Source: Branchiostoma floridae (taxonomy: Eukaryota; Chordata; Leptocardii; Amphioxiformes; Branchiostomatidae). From it: DNA of 64,000 nt. The DNA is taken from contig NC_049979.1 of assembly GCF_000003815.2 (NCBI RefSeq), positions 31,927,013-31,991,012 of the forward strand. Direction: 5' to 3'. Position numbers and translations under genes: made by a program. Below the pieces are notes generated by a model, which worked only from the letters and a program-made list of their open reading frames with translations, was not told the origin of the DNA and searched no databases. This document shows positions 11,598-21,990 of this stretch, in pieces (position 1 is the first letter of the stretch; every line of letters starts with the position of its first letter).

Positions 11598-12501
11598 CCC
11601 TCAAACATCTGAGTTGGGTCCATTTAAACCCCTGAAGAAAATTTTAGCTACCATTTGAACATTTTTTATCCGAAGAAAAATTCATCCAGTGAATTTTTCA
11701 CTCAGTATCTTGAAATTCTATGGAAACTATAAATAAAAGACTGTGTTTATCCATCTGGAGTCCATGGACATGCAGTTTAAAAAAAAAATTAAAACCCACC
11801 CCTTAACTACTAATCGTATAACCACCAAATTTTCATGATATGATGATAAATCTTAAACTTGTATCCTCACAACAACTTTTGTGTCATCAGCATATCATGT
11901 GACTACATTATAACGTCATTTAGCGAAAAAGGGTGGCCATATTGGATTTTGACCTTTGCTGTCATAAAATTAGCATAAATCGTAACTTTTGAATCATTAA
12001 AGTTCCATAAAATTTTATAGGATTAATTTGATATAAGAAAACAAGTGTAGCTTAATGAGAGAACCTTGTTTGTTTGGATCGAAATTGGCAAGTTTTGGAA
12101 AACGTATACCTGTCAGATTTCGTTGCGTGGCAACACAAATAAAAAACTTACTTTATTGACTCACTTTATTGTACTTTTGGTAGCATTTTTGTGATAAATT
12201 ACCAAGTTTAGTAGCTGTAGTGCTTAATGTTCATGAGCTATGCGACAGAAAAGTTGCCTAAGGCCTCAAAATTCTCCTTCCTGCTCAGAATATGGTTAGT
12301 GCAAAACGTGGTCCTTCTGATCGTTTTCATAAATTATGATAATGAGCTGGACTTAGCAACACCTCAACATGTCAAAATATTCCTCTTACATTGCCAAAAC
12401 AATGTATGTACAATGATCACCGATAAGAAGTACAAATGAGATTTTATTGTACGATCATATTGGGGTCATTTAAGTCGCAAAAAAGATCGGGTGCTTGAGA
12501 G
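11598..12501 (+). mobile_element. TTAA-type element, CCCTCAAACACCCGAG family
   Basis: The left end CCCTCAAACATCTGAG follows ATAA (one change from TTAA); the right end GGTGCTTGAGAG precedes TTAA (12502-12505). The interior carries the family marks GAGTTGGGTCCATTT, the ATTTCATGATA-like and AATTAGCATAAAT blocks, and CGACAGAAAAGTTGCC. It lies between the two HNF1_N exons. It is more decayed than the copy at 46468-47441. Confidence 0.7.
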
Positions 12502-12617
12502 TTAAAAGAAAGTATAAAGAAATCAGTTGATTTAAAATACCAGTAATGGGTAATAACCTTTAATCTGAACATAGACTAGAATTTCTAAGACATAATGACA
12601 AATGTACCCTAAATTAC

Positions 12618-12777
12618 AGCTCTGCTGCATCATGCGGATGGTTTGAACATGTTGTCCCGCGGCAGGCCGGCCTGCTGAAGTCTCTCACCAATGGACACCA
12701 GACGTGTCAGCAGGTTAAACTGCTCCAGGGTAAACTTTGGCTCCATTTGCTCTATTCTTCCGTCGGGCATCTTATTC
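12618..12777 (-). pseudogene. Second, frame-broken copy of the HNF1_N exon
   Basis: After an acceptor TTATCCCTAG the frame reads MPDGRIEQMEPKFTLEQF then NLLTRLV, GERLQQAGLPRDNMF, clearly a paralogue of the exon at 11211-11033 (shared F(T)xEQ, LLTR, LQQ.GL motifs and the same phase-2 entry). Compared with that exon, one base is missing between the TTC (Phe) codon and ATGCAGCA, so the frame runs into TGA after FKPSA. A possible donor GTAATT follows. It could be a dead duplicate, a sequencing error, or an alternative exon that yields a short dimerisation-only protein. Confidence 0.65.
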
Positions 12778-12939
12778 CTAGGGATAAGACATTTAAACAT
12801 CTGACTATATCTGCATCCCAATTTCTAAACATATTTATTGCAACCAAAACAAGGTTATGTTTTCTGTTTTGCCACGATAGATTGGCTGGGTATAAGTCGC
12901 TGTAAGTCCGGTAATGCTTTACATGATTAGTCATTTATG

Positions 12940-13247
12940 TTGCGAATAATGAGTTTTTTTTGCATAAAGAAAATGGAAATATAGTTGCAGTCCACAATCA
13001 TTTTTAAACATGTGGCATATGTACCTGAGAATGATGGAATCATCATTAGAGATCGGTTATTCCAATGTAAATGCCGTTTGCAACATTTATGAAAAAAAAA
13101 AAAAAACTACGGTATCATAGAAATGTAAATGTATCAATTCATGATATGATACTACCCCCATCCCCATCTCCCCTGCCTTCCCCTGAAATGTGTTTATTTT
13201 GCCATTATTTTTCTGAATGGTTAATGGATGTTAGTTTTTTTAATTAA
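12940..13247. other. No feature recognised
   Basis: AT-rich sequence with a poly-A run near 13090. A first exon of the homeobox gene could lie here or further right, but I could not find one. Confidence 0.3.
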
Positions 13248-14004
13248 CACTCAAACACCCGAGTGGGGTCCATTTGGACCCCAGGCGTAAATTTTGAAGT
13301 ACCATTTGAACATTTTTTATCTGAACAAAAATTCCAAACGGACCCCAGCAAAAAAGTGCAGCTTTTGAAACAAACTTTTGGGTCTAACTCCCTAACTACT
13401 TATCGTATCACCACCCAACTTTTAGAAGATAACAAACATGTAAAACTAAATCCTCATAAAAAATTTTGTGTCATCACCATATAATATGACGACATTATGA
13501 CGTCATTTAGCTAATAAGGACGGCCATCTTGGATTTTGACTAATGACTTAATGAAATTAGCATAAATTATAAATTTTGAATCATGAAAATAGCATTGAAT
13601 TTCATAGAATTTTATTGTTGTAAGAAAACAAGCATTGTTTACCAAGAAAACCTTGTTTAAATCGAAATTGGCAAATTTTGGCAAAAATATGCCTGTCATA
13701 AATCTGTTGCCATGGCAACCCCAAATAATGAAAAATTTACTTTATTGACAAAAAAATTTTGCTAACAATATTTTGCGATATATTACCAAGTTTCGTAGCT
13801 TTAGCACTAGCCGTTCATGAGTTATGCGACATAAAGGCTGCTGAAGGCCTCAAAATTCCCCTCTCTGGTCAGAATGGGTTTAGTGCAAAAGATGGTCCTT
13901 CTGATCTTTTGCATAAATTATGATAATGAGGTGGAATTAGCAACACCTTAACATGTCGAAATATTTCTCTTATACTAACGAAGCAATGTATGTGGAATAC
14001 TAAC
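13248..14004 (+). mobile_element. TTAA-type element, CCCTCAAACACCCGAG family, right end cut
   Basis: Begins after TTAA (13244-13247) with CACTCAAACACCCGAG then TGGGGTCCATTTGGACCCC. Interior: ACGTCATTTAG, CCATCTTGGATTTTGAC, AATTAGCATAAATTAT, and a perfect GTTGCCATGGCAAC at 13706-13719. The sequence stops matching the family after AAGCAATGTATGT, where the next TTAA element begins. Confidence 0.75.
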
Positions 14005-14008
14005 TTAA

Positions 14009-14576
14009 CCCTATCCAGACTAGGCTTTTTGGGCCTTCCCTGGCCTGGGATTCGACCCCCCTTCGTATTTTCAAAACGGCTTACTGTACGATCACCAAAT
14101 TTGCACTTTTAAAATTTTTATATCATTGTGACGTAATATGATGTAATTAGGACGTCATTAATTGGTATTTTTGGCTAAGACGGGGAATTCCCATAATACC
14201 TAGATATCTCAATCAAAACGTTACCAATAACGGTTTCTTATTAATATTTAAGTGTTATTAGACTTCTGTTCACATAAATGTTTTCNNNNNNNNNNNNNNN
14301 NNNNNNNNNNNNNNNNNNNNNNNNNNNNNNNNNNNNNNNNNNNNNNNNNNNNNNNNNNNNNNNNNNNNNNNNNNNNNNNNNNNNNNNNNNNNNNNNNNNN
14401 NNNNNNNNNNNNNNNNNNNNNNNNNNNNNNNNNNNNNNNNNNNNNNNNNNNNNNNNNNNNNNNNNNNNNNNNNNNNNNNCAAGTTTGGATGTTCTAGCAC
14501 AAGCCGTCTGGGATATAAAGGAGGTCAAAGTTGTCGCGGGCACGTTTAGCCCCCCCCCCCCCCAGTCTGGATAGGG
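14009..14576. mobile_element. TTAA-type element, CCCTATCCAGACTGGG family (contains gap)
   Basis: TTAA (14005-14008), CCCTATCCAGACTAGGC at the left; CCCAGTCTGGATAGGG and TTAA (14577-14580) at the right, next to a 13-base C-run. An assembly gap of 194 N (14286-14479) removes part of the interior, so the true length is unknown. Confidence 0.8.
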
Positions 14577-14580
14577 TTAA

Positions 14581-15235
14581 CGGGGGGTGGCTTTGAGGCC
14601 TGCGGCAACTTTGATGTCCAATAACGCCAGAACGGCTTATGCTAGAGCCACGAAATTTAATGAGTTGTCCTAAAATATTGTTGCAAACAATTTAACAAAC
14701 TTTGACAAATTTTTCATGTTTTCTTGTTGCCATGGCAACCGTTTGTTGACAGGCAGTTTTGCCAAAAATCAGTTTTTTTGGTTCTAGCAATATATTTGTC
14801 ACATTTATTTGCTATATTACTGCTATTTGGTTATATAAATAAAATCTTATATCATTGAGCATATCTTTCATAATTATATATGCATAAATTATGCTAATTT
14901 GATGACGTCATCAGCCCAATATCCAAGATGGCGGACCGTATGGCCAGATCAAGAATAACAAGCTAATTATCGCTTAAAATTTGTAACTACCTGGTGTTTT
15001 TTCATCAGAAATCTGCCCAGAAATTTAGCCTATTTCCGTTGCCCTTTGTGATTATGACGTCAATGATTTTGCTATTAGCAACGCAAGTCGTAATAAACAT
15101 TATTATTCTGTTATCTGCACTTGTTGTTACATTTTTTGTAGCATAACTTGAAGTTTTATGAGAATACCCTTTTTTCATGCGTCCGGCCAGTTTAATTAAA
15201 TTGATGACGACACAAATACGTCATTTTACGTCAAC
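14581..15235 (+). mobile_element. Truncated TTAA-type element, CCCTATTCAGACCGG family
   Basis: Starts abruptly after the preceding TTAA with GGGGGGTGGCTTTGAGGCC and follows the family interior: GCCAGAACGGCTTATGCTAGAG, GTTGCCATGGCAAC (14726-14739), ATGCTAATTTGATGACGTCA, CCAAGATGGCGGACC and paired TACGTCA words. It ends near 15235, where the satellite begins, without a terminal repeat. Confidence 0.7.
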
Positions 15236-15885
15236 GTAACGTTAAACGTCTTATTCTTCACAGACACACAGGTTCCGAGAAAAATTCAAAGAATTTTTTT
15301 CCAAACCTTACACTTCCGACACGGCTATTACAAACACACAGGTTCCGAGACAAAAACGGAGGAATTTTTCTAAACATTACACTTTTAGTTCGTACAGAGA
15401 CGGCTTTTACAAACACACAGGTTCCCCTTTGAAAAAATGAGAATTTTATTCATACTTTTCTCTTTTAATCTTACGATCACGTCTATTACAAATACAAGTT
15501 CTGAGATAAAAGGAGGATTTTTTCCAAACCTTAAATTTAACATCTTATAGACACAGCTTTTACCAACTCACAGGTTTCGAGAGAAAAACAGAGAATATTT
15601 TCCATACCTTGCACTTCACATCTCACAGACATGGCTTTAATCTACACAAAGGCTTTAATCTACAAAAACCCCGGAGGATTTTGTTTAAACAATGCAAAGT
15701 TAATCTTACAGACACGGCTATGACAAACACACAGGATCAAGAGAAATACGGAGGACTTTAAAAAAACGTTATACTTTCCATCTTACAGACACGACATTTG
15801 CAAACACGTCCGGCTTGAAGAAAAAAAGCAAACTATTTTCTTTAAACCTTGCAATATATATCTTACCAACACGGATTTGTTTCCT

Positions 15886-16331
15886 AAATCAGGTTCGTAG
15901 GGCCTGATGTTACAATCATGGTGATGAAGAGCGGCCCATAGCGATAACTGTAGCAGCATCTCTTCTCCCTAAGTCAGAAACATCAAGCTTAAGCAAGCTT
16001 GACTTCACTGACTCAATAGGCAAAGCAGGGGTTACGAGGCTGCTCGGGAAATTCCCTACCCCATTTTCGACGGAATGGTTTGATCCGCTCACATCGCACC
16101 ATCGCACATGTGGTGGGTTCTTTTACGTGCCCGGGGTGTGGCTCTCCCCAAACACGGGACCTCCATTTAACGTCCTATCCGATGGACGACTCATTTTCAC
16201 TTGAGTAAAGTGAGGAAAGTCGTGTAAAGTGCCTTTCCCAAGGGCACAAGACCGGCAACACGGCAGGCGGATTCGAACCGGCGACCTCTCGGTCACGGGC
16301 CGAATACACTACCACTGTGCTACGCGGCCTC
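15886..16331 (-). mobile_element. tRNA-derived SINE
   Basis: Read on the minus strand from 16331, it opens with a tRNA-like head: TAGCACAGTGGTAGTG (A-box region) and GGTTCGAATCCG (B-box). A body with CTTGGGAAAGGCACTTTACA, GACGTTAAATGGAGGTCCCG and GGCACGTAAAAGAACCC follows. The same body is found on the plus strand at 60063-60660, so it is a real family. RNA polymerase III would transcribe an intact copy. Not a functional tRNA gene. Confidence 0.85.
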
Positions 16332-16645
16332 ACTGATTTCACACACAAAAAAAAGGTTCCAGAAAAAAACGGAGGATCCCAACAAAACGTTAGACTTTTA
16401 ATATTACAGGCAAGGGTTGTTTTTTTTTTTTTAAAAAGGTTACCAAAAAAAAGGAGTATATTTTACAAGCAAACAGGTTTTGAGAGAAAAAACTTAAACT
16501 TTACATCTTAAATACACGGCTTTTCCAAACACACAGGTTACCCCCAAAACGGAGGATTTTATCTTAACAATACACTTTACATCTTACAGACACGGGTTTT
16601 ACGAAAACACAGGTTCCGAATAGAGGATTTTTCTCCAAACCTTAA

Positions 16646-17505
16646 CCTTATTCAGATCTCATTTAGCCCGTGCCAACTTTGATGTCCTATAAGGTCAGAA
16701 CGGCTTATGCTCGATCCACCAAATTTGGTAAGTTTTCCTAAAATATTGTTGGCAACAATTTCACAAAGCTTTACAATTTTTTTCGTGTTGCCATGGCAAC
16801 CCTTTGTTGAAAGGCAGTTTTGCAATAAAACGCAAATTTTTGTTCTAACAATGTATTTTTACGTTTATTTGCTATATTACTGCTATTTTGTTACACAAAT
16901 AAAATCATATGTTATGTAGCATTTCTTTCATAATTATATATGCATAAATTGTGCTAATATAATAACGTCATCAGGCCAAAATCCAAGATGGCGGACCATA
17001 TTGCCATATCACGAATAACAAGCTAATTATCTCTTACAATTATTAACTACCTGGTATTTTTTCATCAAAAACAATCTAAATGAAAGTATTTAGTATGTTC
17101 CCATTGCCTTTTGTGATAATTCATTGAAAAAAAAACTCTTTTAAAAAATTCAAGGCCATGGATATAATATGGCGGAGCCCAACTGGTATCTTAGATGTAC
17201 ATGGCGTAATTTTATTGGCGACACAAGTCGTAACAAACATTATCATTCTGTTATCTGCACTTGCTGTTACATTTTTAATGGAGCACAACTTGAAGTTGAA
17301 TACCCTTTTTTCATGGGTCCGGCCATACAATCAAATTGATGACGTCATAATTACGTCTCATTACGTCATCGTAACGACAGACGTCTTATACTGGTAAGAA
17401 ATGATATCTATATCATTTCCTTAAAAAATTGATAACCACACGACACGTCTTTCAAGAGCTGTAGAACTTAAAATTGGAGGGCCAAAAAGCACGGACTAAA
17501 TAGGG
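16646..17505 (+). mobile_element. TTAA-type element in the satellite
   Basis: TTAA (16642-16645) and a decayed left end CCTTATTCAGATC; right end GGACTAAATAGGG followed by TTGA. Interior: GTTGCCATGGCAAC at 16787-16800, CCAAGATGGCGGACC, ATGACGTCATAATTACGTC. Flanking satellite sequence resumes on both sides, so the insertion postdates the array. Confidence 0.75.
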
Positions 17506-17640
17506 TTGAACTTCATATATTTCTGACACGGATATTACAAATTCATAAAATCTGAGAGAAAAAAACGAGCGATTTCTCCAAACCTTACACTTAACAGGTA
17601 AAAAAAAAAAACAAGTATTTTGTCAAAACACTACACTTAA

Positions 17641-18660
17641 CCCTATTCAGACCGGGCTTTTTTGGTCATCCCTGGCCCCGAGGGCAGGGCTTTTGAGGCC
17701 CTCCACTTTGAAGTCCTATAACTCTNNNNNNNNNNNNNNNNNNNNNNNNNNNNNNNNNNNNNNNNNNNNNNNNNNNNNNNNNNNNNNNNNNNNNNNNNNN
17801 NNNNNNNNNNNNNNNNNNNNNNNNNTTTTAGGACATAATGTCGACAAAATATCTGGCTAGTAGTTGACGTTTGACGTTACGCTAACGTAAGATGACGTAA
17901 TCATGACGTCATCAACTTGATTATATTGGCCAAACCCATGAAAAAAGGGTATTCTCAGAAAACTTCAAGTTATGCTACAAAAATGTAACAACGAGTGCAG
18001 ATAACAGAATAATAATGTTTATTACGACTTGCGTTGCAATAGCAACATCAATGACGTCAAAATGACGTCATAAAATGACGTCATGCACATCTAAGATACG
18101 AGTTGGGCTCCGCCATATTATATGGACCACCTTTAATTATTTAAAATATTTTTTTGCAACAAATAACCACAATGGGCAATAGACTTGATTCATTCATTCA
18201 TTTAGATGGTTTTTGATAAAAAAATACCAGGTGGTTACAAATATTAAGGGATAATTAGCTTGTTATTCTTGACCGGGCCATACGGTCTGCCATCTTTGAT
18301 TTTGGGCTAATGACGTCATCAAATTAGCATAATTTATGCATAAATAATTATGAAAGATATGATAAATAATATAAGATTTTATTTATTTAACAAAATAGCA
18401 GTAATATAGCAAATAAATGTGAAAAATACATTGTTAGAACCAAAAATAGTGTTTTTTGGCAAAACTGCCTGTCAACAAACGGTTGCCATGACAACACGAA
18501 AAAATGGAAACTTTGTCAAACTTCTTAAAATTGTTGCCAACAATATTTTAGGAAAACTCACTAAATTTGGTGGCTCTAGCGTAAGCCGTTCTGGCGTTAT
18601 AGGACATCAAAGTTAGCGCAGGCCTCAAAAGCCTCCCCCCCCCCCCCGGTCTGAATAGGG
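17641..18660 (-). mobile_element. TTAA-type element in the satellite (contains gap)
   Basis: TTAA (17637-17640) then CCCTATTCAGACCGGGC; right end CCCGGTCTGAATAGGG then TTAC. The flanks rejoin as the satellite words CTACACTTAA and CATTTTACAGACAC, showing a clean insertion at TTAA with one later change. A triplet of TGACGTCA lies near 18051-18083. 100 N at 17726-17825. Confidence 0.85.
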
Positions 18661-18976
18661 TTACCATTTTACAGACACGTCTATTACAAACACACAGGCT
18701 TGGAAAGAAAACAGAGGGTTTTCTCTAAAACTTAAAATATATATTAACAGAGATTTAACGCTTGTCCTCTTTTAAATGTCGAAATGCTGTCGCCTGACTT
18801 TACGGCTTGATATGGAGAAAATTATAGACAACATCATTGGTTCCTTCATTTTTCCATAACCCCTGTAATGTTTTACAAAAGATGCACAAGAACATTCGTA
18901 TGGGTCGATGGCTTAGACGGTTATTATAGCCACGGGTCGGATTTCACACCCTAAAAAATGGCTGTCGCCAGAGAAG

Positions 18977-19943
18977 NNNNNNNNNNNNNNNNNNNNNNNN
19001 NNNNNNNNNNNNNNNNNNNNNNNNNNNNNNNNNNNNNNNNNNNNNNNNNNNNNNNNNNNNNNNNNNNNNNNNNNNNNNNNNNNNNNNNNNNNNNNNNNNN
19101 NNNNNNNNNNNNNNNNNNNNNNNNNNNNNNNNNNNNNNNNNNNNNNNNNNNNNNNNNNNNNNNNNNNNNNNNNNNNNNNNNNNNNNNNNNNNNNNNNNNN
19201 NNNNNNNNNNNNNNNNNNNNNNNNNNNNNNNNNNNNNNNNNNNNNNNNNNNNNNNNNNNNNNNNNNNNNNNNNNNNNNNNNNNNNNNNNNNNNNNNNNNN
19301 NNNNNNNNNNNNNNNNNNNNNNNNNNNNNNNNNNNNNNNNNNNNNNNNNNNNNNNNNNNNNNNNNNNNNNNNNNNNNNNNNNNNNNNNNNNNNNNNNNNN
19401 NNNNNNNNNNNNNNNNNNNNNNNNNNNNNNNNNNNNNNNNNNNNNNNNNNNNNNNNNNNNNNNNNNNNNNNNNNNNNNNNNNNNNNNNNNNNNNNNNNNN
19501 NNNNNNNNNNNNNNNNNNNNNNNNNNNNNNNNNNNNNNNNNNNNNNNNNNNNNNNNNNNNNNNNNNNNNNNNNNNNNNNNNNNNNNNNNNNNNNNNNNNN
19601 NNNNNNNNNNNNNNNNNNNNNNNNNNNNNNNNNNNNNNNNNNNNNNNNNNNNNNNNNNNNNNNNNNNNNNNNNNNNNNNNNNNNNNNNNNNNNNNNNNNN
19701 NNNNNNNNNNNNNNNNNNNNNNNNNNNNNNNNNNNNNNNNNNNNNNNNNNNNNNNNNNNNNNNNNNNNNNNNNNNNNNNNNNNNNNNNNNNNNNNNNNNN
19801 NNNNNNNNNNNNNNNNNNNNNNNNNNNNNNNNNNNNNNNNNNNNNNNNNNNNNNNNNNNNNNNNNNNNNNNNNNNNNNNNNNNNNNNNNNNNNNNNNNNN
19901 NNNNNNNNNNNNNNNNNNNNNNNNNNNNNNNNNNNNNNNNNNN
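18977..19943. other. Assembly gap (967 N)
   Basis: No sequence information. Long 'ORFs' that span it are artefacts of the N run. Confidence 0.99.
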
Positions 19944-21205
19944 AGTTTACATACATGGCTATAACATACATACAGCCTCAGAGAAAAATATGAGGATTTT
20001 CTCCAAAGCTTACAATTTACACTTTTAAACACATCCATTTCAAACCCACAGGCTCGGAGAAAAAAATATGATTTTCTGAAATCCTTGCACTTTACATCTC
20101 CCAGACACGTCCTCTACCTACACATAGATTTTGAAAAAGAACCGAAGGATTTTCTCCGAATCATACATTTTACATATTACAGACACAGCTATTACAAACA
20201 CATAGAGCGGAAGAAAAAACAAAGGATTTTCTCAAAACATTGCACTTTACTTCTTACAGACACGTCAGAACACAGGTTCCGAGAGTGTTTTTTTTTTATT
20301 CCAAACCTTACACTATATCTTTCAGACACACTGGTTCCAAAAGAAAAATAGACGATTTCTCCAAACTTTACTATTCTGATCTTAGATTCAAGGCTATAAG
20401 AAACACACAGGTTTCGAGAAAAAAAACAGACGATATTCTACAGACATTACATTTTACATGTACAGACACGCTTTTATAATCACACAAGTTCCGGGAGTAA
20501 AAAAAAAATAGTTTATGCAAACCTTACACTTTACATCTTACAGATACGGCTTTTGCATACACGAAGGTTCTGGGAAAAAAAAGGATTTTCTTCAAACACT
20601 ACAATTTTAGACACGGCTATTACAAACAATAAGACACAGTTTCCGAAAAAAACGGAGGATTTTGTTTAAACAATGCACTTTAAATCTTACAGGCAGGCCT
20701 ATACCAAACACACAGGATCAAAGAAAAAACAGAGGACTTTTCTTAAACGTTACACTTTCCATCTTATAGACACGGCTTTTGGAAACACATCGGCTTTAAG
20801 AAAAAAAGCAGATAGTTTTCTTTAAACCTTGTATTTTATATCTTACAGCCACGGAATTCACAACAAAAAAAAAGGTTTTGAGAAAAAAACGGAGGATCTA
20901 AACCAAAGTAAGATTTTTTAATCTTTCAGACAATGGTTTTAAAAACCGCCCAGGTTCCAAGAAAAAAACGAGTTTTTTTTTTTTTTAATTTTATGTTTAA
21001 CATTGTACTTTAAATCTTACAGACACGTACATACCAAACACACAGGATCAAAGAGAAAAACAGAGGACTTTTTCCAAACGTTAGACTTTCCATCTTACAG
21101 ACACGGCTTTTGCAAACACGTAGGTTACCAGAAGAAACAGATTTTTTTTTTACTTTAACATTGCACTTTCAATATTACAGACATTGCAATAACAAACACA
21201 CATGA

Positions 21206-21990
21206 TTTTATTTTATATTATTTGTTTTGCACAATCTTTAAAAAAGATAACATAAACAAATAAACGGATGAAAGTACATGTAGGGGGGGGGGACAAAGCC
21301 TCGTGATACATAGTCTTTCTCCAAAGTAACAAATAATGATACAATTTAACAACTCATAAGCTAAATAAAGATTGGATAGATGTGTAAAAAATATACTTTA
21401 GACAACAATGTTACCAAAACAATTATATCAATTAACAAAATGGAAGGGGATCATAATTAGTTCAGTAATTAATAACTAAGGCAAATCATTACGGCGAAAT
21501 GAATGAAATAATATAATAAGAATTTAACATTGTAAGAAATGTAACAACTAAAATGTTGAAATTGAGGAACAATGAATAGGAGATTAGTTAAATGTTTGAT
21601 TATCTGATAGTGACTTTTTAACAGGCTTTTGAAGATTGGTTATGAATGACAAAGATGAAAGGTTACACTTCAACTATTCCAAATTAGAGGACACCTGAAC
21701 AGCATGGAAAACTTTATTTGTTGTGTTTTTACTTGTATCTGTCTTAAATTGATACACTGTCTGGCATTGTAATGATGGTGGTCTGAATTGTGATGGAAAA
21801 GGTTCTGGAATTGCTTTGGTATACAAGAACTATTAATTGTTTTGTGAACGAAAGGCAAATTTGTAGTTTATTTATATCATCTTTAGTTATTAATTTTAGG
21901 TTACGGAGCAAAGATGCAGAAGGGAATGTACACGAAACATTTGAGACTATTTGGACGAAGCGTTTCTGCAGAAGAAGAAGAGGTTTAGGT
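21206..21990 (-). mobile_element. 3' end of a CR1/L2-like LINE inside the satellite
   Basis: On the minus strand about 21990-21670 reads LKLITKDDINKLQIC and, after a frame change, FVHKTINSSCIPKQFQNLF, HHYNARQ and FSMLFRCPLIWNS. This is the usual ending of CR1/L2-type ORF2 proteins (DI.KLQ, F..K, P..F..F, HHYNTR, GP.LWNSL). An AT-rich 3' region down to about 21206 follows. It is broken and 5'-truncated; satellite units flank both sides. Confidence 0.6.

Noticed and set aside
13511..13699. 62-codon ORF repeated at 46844-47032 (MTGI(F/L)LPKFANFDLNKV...)
   Set aside because: It looks conserved between two places, but both lie at the same position of the CCCTCAAACACCCGAG element and are absent or broken in other copies; similarity reflects element homology.
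16255..16331. tRNA gene
   Set aside because: A-box and B-box are present, but the copy is the head of a SINE repeated at 60063; no separate tRNA cloverleaf with a clean 3' end. The head at 53040-53109 is rejected for the same reason.
18913..20038. Long ORFs of about 350 codons on both strands
   Set aside because: They consist almost wholly of the N gap 18977-19943 and carry no sequence information. The same applies to those around 14250-14570 and 25570-26120.
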